64,000 nucleotides of DNA from Myxococcus eversor (GCF_010894455.1 NZ_JAAIXY010000012.1:62001-126000), one strand, 5' to 3'; counted from the stretch's first letter, positions 33,119-42,446 are shown. The notes: generated by a model from the sequence alone, not told the origin. Made by a program: numbers and translations.

Positions 33119-33799
33119 ATGATGTTGCACATTCCCAATGTCCTGACCGCGGCCGAGGTCGCCCGCTGCCGCACGGTGATGGAACAGGCGGACTGGACGG
33201 ACGGCAGAGTCACCGCCGGCCACCAGTCCGTCCAGGTGAAGAAGAACCTCCAGCTCCCCGAGGGCGGCGCCGCCGCGCGGGAGCTGGGGGAGCTGGTGCT
33301 CGCGGGGCTGGAGCGCACGCCGCTCTTCATCTCCGCCGCGCTCCCGCAGCGCGTGTTTCCTCCGCTGTTCAACCGCTACGACACGAGCATGTCCTTCGGC
33401 TCGCACGTGGACGGCGCCATCCGCTTCCTTCCCGGGACGGGGCAGCGCGTGCGCACCGACGTGTCCGCGACGCTCTTCCTCTCCGAGCCGGACAGCTACG
33501 ACGGCGGAGAGCTCGTCGTCGAGGACACGTACGGCCACCACGCGGTGAAGCTGCCCGCGGGGGACCTCATCCTCTATCCGTCGACGAGCCTGCACCACGT
33601 CACCCCGGTGACTCGGGGTGCGCGGCTGGCTTCGTTCTTCTGGATTCAGAGCATGGTGCGCGACGTGTCCCAGCGCGCCCTGCTGTTTGATCTGGACACC
33701 GCCATCATGCAGCTCAACCAGGAGGTGCCCAAGAGCCCCTCACTGGTCATGCTGACGGGCGTGTACCACAACCTGCTCCGCCAGTGGGCGGAGCCCTGA
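33119..33799 (+). CDS. piuC: PiuC-type Fe(II)/2-oxoglutarate-dependent hydroxylase
   Basis: 226 residues, the usual PiuC length, starting 17 nt after the receptor stop; ATG at 33119 or 33122. It has the PKHD-type dioxygenase fold with iron ligands in FGSHVDGAI (HxD) and the distal His in HHVTPVTRGARLASFFWIQS, whose Arg also binds 2-oxoglutarate. The N-terminal MLHIPNVLTAAEVARCR and the C-terminal LTGVYHNLLRQWAEP are characteristic. It is regularly encoded beside Fiu/PiuA siderophore receptors and is expressed under iron limitation; the substrate is unsettled. Confidence 0.9.
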   Translation: MMLHIPNVLTAAEVARCRTVMEQADWTDGRVTAGHQSVQVKKNLQLPEGGAAARELGELVLAGLERTPLFISAALPQRVFPPLFNRYDTSMSFGSHVDGAIRFLPGTGQRVRTDVSATLFLSEPDSYDGGELVVEDTYGHHAVKLPAGDLILYPSTSLHHVTPVTRGARLASFFWIQSMVRDVSQRALLFDLDTAIMQLNQEVPKSPSLVMLTGVYHNLLRQWAEP

Positions 33800-33805
33800 C
33801 GGACC

Positions 33806-35596
33806 TCAGGTACCGCGGTCCTTGCGGACCACGACCTTGCGACCGCGAATCGTCGCAGCCTTCAGCGCGGCGATGACGCGGTTGGCATCCGGCTCCGGGA
33901 CTTCCACGAGCGAGAACGCGTCGGTGATCTGGATGGCGCCGATCTGCGACGAGTCCAGGCCCGCCTCTCCCGCGATGGCGCCCACCAGGTCGGCGGGACG
34001 CATGCCCGCCACTCGGCCCGCGCCAATCCACAGCCGGGTGGTGTCCCACGACGGAGGACCCGCGGGGCGCTTGGGGCCTCGCTCGGTGCGCGCCGGACGC
34101 GAGCCCGGTCCGCTGGAGGGGCCGCCGGGGCGGCTCGTCCGCTCCTTGCGCTCCGTCATCGGCGCGGTGGCGGGAATCTCCTCCTCTTCCTTCGCGCGGC
34201 CTTCTTCCTGTGAGTCCTGGAGCAGCTTCACGGCCGCCGCGGCGATGTCGAGCGGCTCGAACTCGCCGGCCAGATCCTCCACGGTGCTGCGCAGCGACTC
34301 CAGTCCACCGGCCACCAGCGTCTCGCGCAGCGTGGCGCGCATCAGCTCCTGGCGCCGGGCCCGGAGGTCCGCCACGGTGGGGATGGTGGCCACCGTGATT
34401 CGCTGGCCGGTGACCTTCTCGATGTTGCGCAAGAGGCGAGTCTCGCGAGCCTCGACGAGGGTGATGGCCACGCCTTCGCGACCCGCGCGGCCGGTGCGGC
34501 CGATGCGGTGCACGTACGCCTCGGGGGCGTTGGGCACGTCGAAGTTCACCACGTGCGACAGGCGGGGGATGTCCAGGCCGCGCGCCGCGACGTCCGTGGC
34601 GACGAGCAGGTCGGTGCCATGGGACTTGAGCTGCTTGATGACGCGGTCTCTCTGCTCCTGCGTCATGCCGCCATGGAGCGCGTGGGCGCGCCAGCCCCGG
34701 CCGTTGAGGGAGACGGTGAGGTCGTCCACCTCGGTGCGGGTGCGGCAGAAGATGATGGCGGCGGTGGGGGACTCCACGTCCAGGAGCCGGCCCAGCGCGG
34801 CGATCTTGAACGAGCGCGGGACGACGTAAGCGGTCTGCCGGATGCGAGGCAGCTCACCTGGCTCCACCTTCTCCTTGGCGATGCGCACGCGCACCGGCTG
34901 GTGGAGGTGGCGCTCGGCGATGCTCGCGATGCGCGGAGGCAGGGTGGCGGAGAAGAGGGCCGTCTGACGGTTCTCGGGCGTCCCGGAGAGGATGGCCTCC
35001 AGGTCGTCGGCGAAGCCCATGTCGAGCATCTCGTCGGCCTCGTCGAGCACGACGGTGCGGACGTTCTCGAGTTGGAGCGTGCCCCGGCGCAGGTGGTCCA
35101 GGGCGCGGCCCGGGGTGGCGACGACGACGTCCACGCCGCGCTTGAGCACGCGCAGCTGCTGGCCGATGACCTGACCGCCGTACAGGGGGAGGACGGTGGC
35201 GCCGAGCTTCTGGCCGTAGCGGTGGATGGCCTCGGACACCTGCATGGCCAATTCGCGCGTGGGCACGAGCACCAGGGCGGAGGTGTTGTGGGGGCCGGCT
35301 TCTCCCGGCGTCAGGTGGTGGAGGAGGGGGAGGGCGAAGGCCGCGGTCTTGCCGGTGCCGGTGGCGGCGATACCGAGAAGGTCCTTCCCTTCGAGCAAGG
35401 GGGGAAGGGCTGCCAGCTGAATGGGCGTGGGCTCCTCGTATCCGAGGGCACTGAGCGCCTCCACGAGCTGGGGCTTGAGGCCCAGGGATTCGAAGGAGGC
35501 GACGGGGGGCGAAGACGGCGGTGCGGAAGTCACGTCGGGGCTTGTACCACCGGCGTCCACCCTCGTGGATCTAAGAATCACCGTTCTGTCCCACAT
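33806..35596 (-). CDS. DEAD-box RNA helicase with DbpA-type RNA-binding domain
   Basis: 596 residues. Motifs in order are the Q motif (GYEEPTPIQ), I (AATGTGKT), Ia (PTRELA), II (VLDEADEMLD), III (SATLP), IV (IIFCRTR), V (ATDVAARGLD) and VI (HRIGRTGRAG). The core is residues ~33-400. A Lys/Glu and Pro/Arg-rich linker (~450-510) leads to a DbpA/CsdA-like RNA-binding domain (RLWIGAGRVAGMRPADLVGA, ITDAFSLVEVPE). It resembles DeaD/CsdA, which remodel rRNA and mRNA in the cold. The start at 35596 has no clear Shine-Dalgarno; codons up to ~25 residues later are possible starts. Convergent with piuC, 6 bp between stops. Confidence 0.9.
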   Translation of the reverse strand: MWDRTVILRSTRVDAGGTSPDVTSAPPSSPPVASFESLGLKPQLVEALSALGYEEPTPIQLAALPPLLEGKDLLGIAATGTGKTAAFALPLLHHLTPGEAGPHNTSALVLVPTRELAMQVSEAIHRYGQKLGATVLPLYGGQVIGQQLRVLKRGVDVVVATPGRALDHLRRGTLQLENVRTVVLDEADEMLDMGFADDLEAILSGTPENRQTALFSATLPPRIASIAERHLHQPVRVRIAKEKVEPGELPRIRQTAYVVPRSFKIAALGRLLDVESPTAAIIFCRTRTEVDDLTVSLNGRGWRAHALHGGMTQEQRDRVIKQLKSHGTDLLVATDVAARGLDIPRLSHVVNFDVPNAPEAYVHRIGRTGRAGREGVAITLVEARETRLLRNIEKVTGQRITVATIPTVADLRARRQELMRATLRETLVAGGLESLRSTVEDLAGEFEPLDIAAAAVKLLQDSQEEGRAKEEEEIPATAPMTERKERTSRPGGPSSGPGSRPARTERGPKRPAGPPSWDTTRLWIGAGRVAGMRPADLVGAIAGEAGLDSSQIGAIQITDAFSLVEVPEPDANRVIAALKAATIRGRKVVVRKDRGT

Positions 35597-35661
35597 CTAT
35601 CGCGGCCCTGGTGGGCGTTGGTGGGTGCGCGGGGCCGCGAGCAGCCCCTCCCGCGAGGGCC

Positions 35662-36510
35662 TCAACCCTGCTCCGGAGCCCCGAGCCGGGTGACCTCGTG
35701 GAGCCCCGTCGGGGTGGCGTGGAAGACGGCGAAGCCGTCCGCGCCCTGCTCGACGCTGGCGAGACAACACACCTGGGAGACACGACCCGAGGCGTGGGTG
35801 AGCGTGCCCCGGTAGCGCTTGTGCAGATGTCCACAGAGGACGAGCCGGGGTTCGAGCGCTTCGGCCACCAGCCGCGCGTAGTCATTGCCCACGGCCTCCG
35901 CGTTGGGACTGCGGCGCTGCTGCTCGAAGTCCCCGCGGTCCTCGGTGGCGATGATGCCGGAGGGCCAGTCATGCACCAGGAGGACATCCGCCCGCTCCAG
36001 GGACAGCGCGCGGTCGATGTCCTCTTCGTTGAAGCAGGTGAAGTCCTTGGAGGAGACAGTGCCCAGCAGGGACAGGGGCGGATGCGGCTTCTGGAAGCCG
36101 GCCTCGTCGTGGATGCCGGAGACGCCGACGACGCGCAGCCCCCTGGGCTCGATGACGCCCACGCGGCCCAGGTATTGGCAGTTGGTGGCGACCAGGGCGC
36201 CCTCGGGGGTGGTGTCCAGGTGGCCATGCGGCTCGTGGTTGCCGCCGATGAAGTAGACGGGCCACGGGAAGCGGCGGCGGTGCTGGTGGTAGTCCGCGAA
36301 GTCGCCCAGGTGCTTGTAGCGGGCGGGAGCGGCCATGGTCTCCAGGTCCGCCTCGTCTCGGTGCGGCTCGAAGTCTCCGACCTGGAGGACGAAGGCCAGC
36401 GGGCGGTTCGCGTTCTTCGTCCAGGCCTGGAGGAAGGACACCATCCGGTTCATCCGTCCGTGCACGTCGCCCACGGCGGCGAAATAGAAACCAGCGGAGC
36501 CCAGGGCCAT
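35662..36510 (-). CDS. Calcineurin-like metallophosphoesterase
   Basis: 282 residues from the ATG at 36510 with GGGAGG upstream; the long frame start at 38127 is antisense to the next gene and is rejected. All motifs of the fold are present: GDVHGRM, QVGDFEP, GGNHEPHG, HDWPSG and CGHLHKRY. These supply the two-metal site. The wording (GGNHEPHGHLDTTPEGALVA, VVGVSGIHDEAGFQ) resembles the lariat-debranching/Dbr1-N subgroup more than class III cyclases' phosphodiesterases. The substrate is not evident: phosphodiester RNA or a small molecule. Single gene, divergent from the papain-like protein. Confidence 0.85.
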   Translation of the reverse strand: MALGSAGFYFAAVGDVHGRMNRMVSFLQAWTKNANRPLAFVLQVGDFEPHRDEADLETMAAPARYKHLGDFADYHQHRRRFPWPVYFIGGNHEPHGHLDTTPEGALVATNCQYLGRVGVIEPRGLRVVGVSGIHDEAGFQKPHPPLSLLGTVSSKDFTCFNEEDIDRALSLERADVLLVHDWPSGIIATEDRGDFEQQRRSPNAEAVGNDYARLVAEALEPRLVLCGHLHKRYRGTLTHASGRVSQVCCLASVEQGADGFAVFHATPTGLHEVTRLGAPEQG

Positions 36511-36702
36511 GGTCGCCTCCCAGCATGACGCGTCCTGGCGTCGAGTGGCGCAGCGACGTGACCCTGGGGTGACGGCTGACCGGGAGTGGGAGTTGTCCGG
36601 GTTTCGCAACTTCTCCGAGGGTGCGGAGATAATCCCCTTGAGAAGTCGCGGCCGAGGTGTCCCTGGCGCCCGGCCGCCATTCAGACCTCCGGAGCTCCTC
36701 CC

Positions 36703-38163
36703 ATGACGCGCATTTCCTCCACTGGCAGCACGCCCCCCCGTGCGTCCCGCAGCGAGACGTCCGTCCCCGTGGCGCAGCCGAAGCCGGAGGTTCGCAACGC
36801 CGTGGTGGCGTCTCAAGACAGCTTCTCCCGTCCGACGCAGAAGGGCCTGGAGCGAGCCGCGGTGGCCATCAACCCGGATGAGTTCGTTCCAGGGCCCACG
36901 CGTCGGGATGTCTACAACGACCTCGACGTCCAGAAGCTCCGCCAGCAGTCGAACGTCAAGAGCTTCCACGAGGGCGAGACCACCCCCCGCACGCGCGAGG
37001 ACGCGCTGGCCAACGCGGACCGCCTCCTGGGTGGCGCGGACTTCCTGCGCTTTCGGGAGACCGCGCAGGGGGCCACCATCCTCCGTGACGCCAAGGACGT
37101 GAACGACGCGGCGGACACGGACCCGACGTCGGCGCGCCACCAGGCGGCCCTGGCCGAAGTCGAAGCCAACACGGCCCTGGAGCAGGAGGCGCTTCAGAAC
37201 CTCTCTCCCGAGGAGCAGCAGCAGTACCAGGCGGTGCGCGACGGGTTGATGGCGGTGGCGCCCGCGGGCGATCCGGTGGCGGCGCTCGCGCTCCAGAAGC
37301 TGCTCCTGGAGGGCAAGCTGCCGGGGGCGGAGGCGATCGGCGGAGAGGGAAATCTGCTGGATCAGCTCCACACGCTGCAGACGCAGGAGCTGGGCGAGGG
37401 GATTGACCGGGGCGCGCTGCTGTCGGACGTGGTGCAGGAATTGGCGACGCCCGAGTCCGTCAACCAGCGCAACAAGGGCACGTGCGCGGCCACCGCGGCG
37501 TCCATCCAGCTCATCCTGGAGAATCCGGCGGAGTACGTGCGCCTCGTCGCGGGGCTGGCGAGCGCCTCGGGCGAGGTGACGCTGGCGGACGGCAAGACGG
37601 TGATGAAGCGCGAGGAACTGGGCGCCGAGGTCAAGGATGGCGAGGACGTCCGCTCGGAGAGCCAGGAGCTGATCGCGCCGGCGTTCATGGAAGTCGCGAA
37701 CGGTGGCGAGTTGGACTACCAGGACAAGCCGGACGCCCACTACATCGACGGCAAGGAGACGCACAGCGGCCTGTACCCGGTCGAGTTCGACAGGCTCGCG
37801 GAGGCGGTGTTCGACCGGAAGGTCGACACGGTGTCTGGCATTGGCGGGCCCGAGGAGGAGGCGGAAGCGTGGGACCTCATCCAGGAGCGCACGGCCGCGG
37901 GTGAGACGGTGGCGGTGGGAATGACCTGGAGCACCGGAGGCCACCAGGTGGTGGTGACGGGCACGGGCGTGGACCCGGAGACGGGAGCCGAGTTCGTCGA
38001 GTACACCAACCCCTGGGGCCGCACCGAGCGCATGCCGAAGGATGAGTTCCTCAGCCGGCTCAACAGCATGCACACCCGCCCCGAGGAGAAGGTGAAGGAG
38101 AAGGACCTGGACCGCGCCCCGAGGCATCCGGAAGCGCCGGACCGCATCTCGAGGACGGGGTAG
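36703..38163 (+). CDS. Papain-like cysteine peptidase-fold orphan
   Basis: 486 residues, start ATG at 36703 with GGAG 10 nt upstream. The first ~235 residues are polar, Glu/Ala-rich and helical and have no signal peptide or membrane segment. The C-terminal ~230 residues look like a papain-fold peptidase. NQRNKGTCAATAASIQLIL supplies Gln255 (oxyanion) and Cys261 (nucleophile), STGGHQVVVTG supplies His414, and YTNPWGR supplies Asn436. The order Q-C-H-N and the spacing fit clan CA, but no named family is recognised. The missing Sec signal suggests either a cytoplasmic enzyme or export by a contact-dependent secretion system. No immunity or chaperone gene is adjacent. Confidence 0.68.
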   Translation: MTRISSTGSTPPRASRSETSVPVAQPKPEVRNAVVASQDSFSRPTQKGLERAAVAINPDEFVPGPTRRDVYNDLDVQKLRQQSNVKSFHEGETTPRTREDALANADRLLGGADFLRFRETAQGATILRDAKDVNDAADTDPTSARHQAALAEVEANTALEQEALQNLSPEEQQQYQAVRDGLMAVAPAGDPVAALALQKLLLEGKLPGAEAIGGEGNLLDQLHTLQTQELGEGIDRGALLSDVVQELATPESVNQRNKGTCAATAASIQLILENPAEYVRLVAGLASASGEVTLADGKTVMKREELGAEVKDGEDVRSESQELIAPAFMEVANGGELDYQDKPDAHYIDGKETHSGLYPVEFDRLAEAVFDRKVDTVSGIGGPEEEAEAWDLIQERTAAGETVAVGMTWSTGGHQVVVTGTGVDPETGAEFVEYTNPWGRTERMPKDEFLSRLNSMHTRPEEKVKEKDLDRAPRHPEAPDRISRTG

Positions 38164-38178
38164 TCGAGCGGGCGAGGC

Positions 38179-40935
38179 TCAGCCGACGAGCGAGGGCCAG
38201 TTGCGGCCGACCCAGGCGCGCTGTTCGACTTCGTCGCGCCAGCTCCGGTCCTCGCGGTCGATTCTTCGCGACGTGGCGAAGAGTCCTTCGAGGGCCGTGA
38301 GCAGCCGCTCGGCGAAGGGCGCGTCCTCCACGACGAGGAGCGCCTCGCTCTCCCAGTAGGCGGCGGTGACGTCCAGGTTGGCGCTGCCAATGGCGACGGC
38401 CGTGGTGTCGCAGACCAGCAGCTTCGCGTGGACGTGGGGAAAGAGCTGCTCCAGCTCCGGCTCCCACTCCGGCATGGCGGGCAGGGCCCACTCGTAGGCG
38501 ATGCCGCCCGCCTCGATGACGGCGTCCAGCCGACTGCGGACGTAGCGGTCGGCGACCTCCCGAAGCGCGCCACCGGGGAAGTACGTCCGCGCGGAGCCGT
38601 AATGCGGCCGGACGCTGCCGAACAGCACCTCCACGCGGACGCCTCGGCGCACGGCGGCGATGAGCGCGTTCTGAAGCTCCAGCAGCAGGGGGAAGGTGTT
38701 CACCAGCACGAGCCGTGAGCGCGCATGGCGGATGAGCGCGAGCTGCGTGTCGAGCGTGTGAGTGTCCTTGAGTCCTTCGTGCAGGGCGACGCGGGCCGCC
38801 ATCGTCCCCACGGGGGCGGTGGGCGGGAAGGCGTAGGGCTCGCCGCCCGCGCGAGTCCACTCGGCCAGGAACGCGCTCTCGAGGACGCTGACCAGCGGTC
38901 CCTCCAGGCGCGCGCCACAGTCGAGCCAGGGGATGTCGCGGTAGTGGGAGGTCCGCCGCAGGCCCACCTCGTCGAAGCCCGTGTAGTAGGGCGCGCCGAG
39001 ATTTCTCCCCGAGACAAAGGCGCGAGCGGAGTCGATGACGGTCAGCTTGCGGTGGTTGCGCTGCTTGAGCTCGGAGAGGCTGGGCACGCCGACCAGGGGC
39101 GCGATGGCGCGCACCTCGACGTTGGGTGTCTTGGACAGCGTCACGAGGGCGGGGTTGAGCGCGCCGAAGGAGTCATGGCCGCTGTAGAGCGCGTCCGCGA
39201 GGAAGCGCACCAGGACACCACGCGCGGCGGCTCGCTTCAACGCGTCGGTGATGCGGGCGGTGACGCTGTCGTCCTCGACGATGTAGCACTGCCAATGGAT
39301 TGAGGTGCGCGCCGCGTCGATGGCCGCGAGCACGGACTCGCGCGCCAGGCCGTTGTCGAGTTCGAAGTCGATGTCGTGCCCCTCCAGGCGAGGGCTGCAT
39401 CCCGCGAGCGTCAGCTCCCGAGCCCAGGTGTTCGGCGCATCCGGAATGGGGAGGGGCTCCAGGAGGGTGGCTCTGGGCAGGGCCAGGCATTCCTGGGGAC
39501 TCAGCGTGCGAAGGAGCGGGTGAACGGGTTTGAGCTCCTCTCGAGTCACGACGGCGGCGATGGCGATGCCCGCGGTGGCAAGACGCGTGGCGACTCGGAG
39601 GAGGCGCTGTCCATCGACCTGCTGGGGCACGTCATCGGCGCGAGCGTCGTCGAGCCATGCGCTGGCATCGAGCAGCAGGGGCCAGGGCGTCTCGGGCAGC
39701 AGCTCGCGGAGGTGGGCGCGCTGAGCGTCGAGCGAGTCCGTGTCGCGCAGCCGGACGAAGACCAGGTGATAGCGGTCCATCGCCAAGGCATGGGCCGCGG
39801 CGAGCGAGTCCTCGTCGAGCAGGCTGTCCACGAGGAGCAGCGGCTGCTCGGGCCCGAGCACGTAGCACGGCGACAAATCCCTGGGCGCGGTGGTGCCGGA
39901 GAAGGAGAACGCGAGCGGATGGAGTCCGCGCACGTGCTCGAGCCAGGACTCGCTCAGCGCGGCGGTGCCTCCTTCGTGTGGGGTGGTCCCCAGGGAGACA
40001 CCGCCCTCGAACACGGACAGCGTGCCCGCCTCGGGGACGGAGATGTTCGACATGAAGCCGACGCGCTCGACAGAGAAGCGGGGCGCGAGGCCAGGGACGG
40101 CCACGGAGTCGGAGACCGCGTAGTGGTCCTCGAACAACACGGACGAGGTCTGCGTGCGGGGCAGCAGCAGCGTCGGGACGCGGGCGTTCTGGAGCGCCTT
40201 GGCGCCGAGCATCCCGAGCACCAGCGCCTCCATGTCCGCGAGCGCGTCGGCGGGGATGACCAGCAGGTCCGCGCCGGAGCGGACGGCCGCGACGTCGAAG
40301 GCCTCGACCCGGCTGTCGGCGGGGTTCTCGGTGAGCGCTTCGACGTGAAGCGTCTGGGAGATGCCCAGCGCGAGGGAGAGGGCCTGGAGGCGTGAGGCCT
40401 GCTCCGGGGCCGAGCCCGTGGTGAGGGCGATGAGCTCGGAGGGGAGGGGGCAGTGGGAGAGGAAGGTGGCCATCGCGCCGAGGCCTCGCCCGTCCGGGGT
40501 GATGGCCACGGCCATGCGTGACGGCGTCGCCAGAGGAGCGGAGGGCACCCGCCCGATGGAGAGCACGGGGATGTGCTCCCTCAGCGCGAGCATCAGCATG
40601 GCCCCGACGCGGGCGCGTGGGGACGTGTCGAGGTGGGGCCCGAGGACAACGAGGTCGGCGCCGTGCTGCGTGGCGGCCTGGACGACGGCGCTGGTGTCGA
40701 GGTGCGTTTCGAGAGAGCCGCGAACGTCGATGGAGGGGCTCCAGTCGCGAAGCGCGTGCCGGAGGCGGTCCAGCACGGTGAGGCTGGCGGGAGGAGGGGC
40801 TTCCAGTTCGCTGCGCTCGGGGACCAGGCCGTACAGGTAGACGGCCTCGGGCGCGGCGCTCAGCCGCCTCGCGGCGTGAAGCACCACCTCGGACTCCGAG
40901 CCGGCATCGAAGACGATCATCAGACGACGGAACAT
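38179..40935 (-). CDS. Tandem universal-stress domains fused to a phospholipase D/cardiolipin-synthase domain
   Basis: 918 residues. The N-terminal ~290 residues hold two universal-stress-protein-like domains (LMIVFDAGSESEVVLHAARR..., ADLVVLGPHLDTSPRARVGA; second with ADLLVIPADALADMEALVLG), whose glycine-rich ATP loops are only partly conserved. After ~250 residues of linker with no recognised family, the C-terminal ~400 residues carry two HKD motifs, RNHRKLTVID (~627-636) and HVHAKLLVCDTTAVAIGSAN (~835). These are the active site of phospholipase D, cardiolipin synthase and related nucleases. A cytoplasmic enzyme acting on the inner leaflet, or a nuclease, is possible. Convergent with the papain-like gene, 15 bp between stops. 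Confidence 0.8.
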   Translation of the reverse strand: MFRRLMIVFDAGSESEVVLHAARRLSAAPEAVYLYGLVPERSELEAPPPASLTVLDRLRHALRDWSPSIDVRGSLETHLDTSAVVQAATQHGADLVVLGPHLDTSPRARVGAMLMLALREHIPVLSIGRVPSAPLATPSRMAVAITPDGRGLGAMATFLSHCPLPSELIALTTGSAPEQASRLQALSLALGISQTLHVEALTENPADSRVEAFDVAAVRSGADLLVIPADALADMEALVLGMLGAKALQNARVPTLLLPRTQTSSVLFEDHYAVSDSVAVPGLAPRFSVERVGFMSNISVPEAGTLSVFEGGVSLGTTPHEGGTAALSESWLEHVRGLHPLAFSFSGTTAPRDLSPCYVLGPEQPLLLVDSLLDEDSLAAAHALAMDRYHLVFVRLRDTDSLDAQRAHLRELLPETPWPLLLDASAWLDDARADDVPQQVDGQRLLRVATRLATAGIAIAAVVTREELKPVHPLLRTLSPQECLALPRATLLEPLPIPDAPNTWARELTLAGCSPRLEGHDIDFELDNGLARESVLAAIDAARTSIHWQCYIVEDDSVTARITDALKRAAARGVLVRFLADALYSGHDSFGALNPALVTLSKTPNVEVRAIAPLVGVPSLSELKQRNHRKLTVIDSARAFVSGRNLGAPYYTGFDEVGLRRTSHYRDIPWLDCGARLEGPLVSVLESAFLAEWTRAGGEPYAFPPTAPVGTMAARVALHEGLKDTHTLDTQLALIRHARSRLVLVNTFPLLLELQNALIAAVRRGVRVEVLFGSVRPHYGSARTYFPGGALREVADRYVRSRLDAVIEAGGIAYEWALPAMPEWEPELEQLFPHVHAKLLVCDTTAVAIGSANLDVTAAYWESEALLVVEDAPFAERLLTALEGLFATSRRIDREDRSWRDEVEQRAWVGRNWPSLVG

Positions 40936-41340
40936 GGCGCGCGCGGTTCCCGGAGTATCCGGTCGCCCGCCTTCACCGACTCACGGCTCCATCGGTCGAC
41001 CCGGGAACCATCATGCCGGAGTTGGGGCCGGGTGGCGTCCCTGATGGGGGCTGTCCCCGTCGTGCCCCGCAGCGAGTGCTCTCATGCGGGGACCCGATAT
41101 CAGTATCGAGCATGTGGTTTGTCTGTGATTTGCGGGCACGGTGTTTCAGTGTCGGCATGAATCGCCTTGTCATCCGGATTGGACGAGAGGGTGATTGTCC
41201 TTGGGGACAAGGAGTGTGTTGACTCGTCAGAGGGGTCTTGAATCTTGAGTTGTGATGATTTGAGCAGGCTCCTACGGTTCAGCCAGGGAGTTGCCCGGCT
41301 CTCTGTGATTTATTTCGCCTGAGCGGGCATTGGAGATCGT
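40936..41340. other. 405-bp lower-GC intergenic stretch
   Basis: Composition falls well below the ~70% typical of the window, to about half by eye in 41081-41340. No convincing gene: a 69-codon plus-strand ORF at 41013 lacks a Shine-Dalgarno and family motifs. A short palindrome CGATATCAGTATCG is the only structured element seen. Probably acquired or degraded DNA that contains the promoter of the secreted protein at 41341. Confidence 0.5.
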
Positions 41341-41841
41341 ATGACGTCGACTGGAGTTCGTGTTCTTGTCCTGGCGGCGGCGTTGAGTGTGGGGCTCGTG
41401 TCCACGCAGGCTCATGCTCAGCTCCGAATTCGAATCCCCGTGCCTGATGTGAGCGTCGTGGATTTGACCGTCAGGCTCGAGGTTACCGCGTTGGGGATTG
41501 TGGCCATCGAAGTAGGGCCAGAGGTGTTCGTGAATGACGCGGGGTTCCCGGCTGATACGCAGTTCTATGGGCAGGTGGAGACAATCTACCCCGCGGGTTG
41601 GGTGCTCTCCTCCGCCGATCCAAATTGTTCTGTGTCGGGAAATGTCGTCACCTGTGACGTGGACTCCGTTACGCAGGGCTCGGGCGTCTCCTTCAGGAGC
41701 ATGGCGACCCCGCCGTTGCTCTGGATGGGTGTGAGTCATCCCATCACGACCCGCCTGGTGACCGGCACCTCTGAGCCGAGCCCCCTCTCCGTGACCCGAT
41801 ACTGCACGGCAATCACATCCCTGATCGTGATCTGCCAGTAG
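41341..41841 (+). CDS. Small secreted protein, function unknown
   Basis: 166 residues from an ATG preceded by GGAGAT. A Sec signal peptide (VRVLVLAAALSVGLVSTQAHA, split) precedes a mature beta-rich domain of ~140 residues. The segment NCSVSGNVVTCDVDSVTQGS has the C-x(n)-C pattern common in DUF11-type surface repeats, and a second Cys pair is in RYCTAITSLIVICQ. GC and GC3 are lower than in neighbouring genes, which suggests transfer. No enzyme motif is seen. Confidence 0.65.
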   Translation: MTSTGVRVLVLAAALSVGLVSTQAHAQLRIRIPVPDVSVVDLTVRLEVTALGIVAIEVGPEVFVNDAGFPADTQFYGQVETIYPAGWVLSSADPNCSVSGNVVTCDVDSVTQGSGVSFRSMATPPLLWMGVSHPITTRLVTGTSEPSPLSVTRYCTAITSLIVICQ

Positions 41842-41980
41842 CGTGGCCGCATCACGGAGTTGCCCCAGAGGCGTGCCGAACAGGGGACCGAGGTTGCCGA
41901 ACTCTGCCCCTGCCGCGTTGCGACCTGGACGACGTATGTCGTGTTGAGGGACAGGGACACCGCCAGAAGAAGTCCAATCG

Positions 41981-42446
41981 ATGGGCGTGGCCTACCCGGG
42001 CTTCCACACCTTCGGCTACGGCTTCCTCACCATGCTCCAGCAGCGGCTGGGCGTGCCCTGTTCGCAGCGCGAGCTGGAGCTCATCAACCCCCTCTACCAG
42101 CAGCGCAAGCAGCACGCCGGCAACGCGACGAGGCAGGCCGAGCTGGACCAGGCCTTCCATCACCTGGTCGCGCTCCAGGTCACCCAGGCGGAGGCCATCC
42201 TCAACGGGGGCTCCACGCCGACCACCGTTCCGCTCACCAACCCCAGCTTCGAGTCGGGCATGACGGGCTGGTCCACGTGGTCCCCCAATGGCACGGAGTG
42301 GGCGGCCTTCATCGAGACGTACAACGGAGCGCGGTCCGGGGCCTGCCACCGGAGGCACGCTGGAGCTGGGCTTCCACACGCAGGCCCCGGCCCAGAACGG
42401 CGCCAACTTCATCCACATGGAGTGCGTCGATCTGCGCAGGCAGTGA
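41981..42446 (+). pseudogene. Frameshifted, 5'-truncated gene remnant with carbohydrate-binding-like C-terminus
   Basis: The first readable codon is ATG at 41981; the frame upstream hits a stop at 41945, and nothing precedes it that looks like an N-terminus. The frame encodes GVAYPGFHTFGYGFLTMLQQ..., then TNPSFESGMTGWSTWSPNGT, a CBM/discoidin-like opening, and breaks at a GGGG run (42338-42341). Deleting one G continues into GGTLELGFHTQAPAQNGANF and then IHMECVDLRRQ, ending at TGA 42444-42446. The original protein was probably a larger secreted enzyme or adhesin. A sequencing error in the G-run is the other explanation. Confidence 0.6.

Noticed and set aside
35662..40935. Metallophosphoesterase, papain-like protein and USP-phospholipase as a defence island
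   Set aside because: The three genes alternate in strand and cannot be one operon; no nuclease-guard, CBASS or Thoeris-type motif was found, so adjacency alone is not enough.
41013..41222. 69-codon plus-strand ORF in the low-GC gap
   Set aside because: No Shine-Dalgarno, no motif and odd composition.
41736..41960. 74-codon minus-strand ORF that looks faintly like a fibronectin fragment
   Set aside because: Overlaps the secreted protein's 3' end, no ribosome-binding site; might be a trace of older DNA but cannot be supported.
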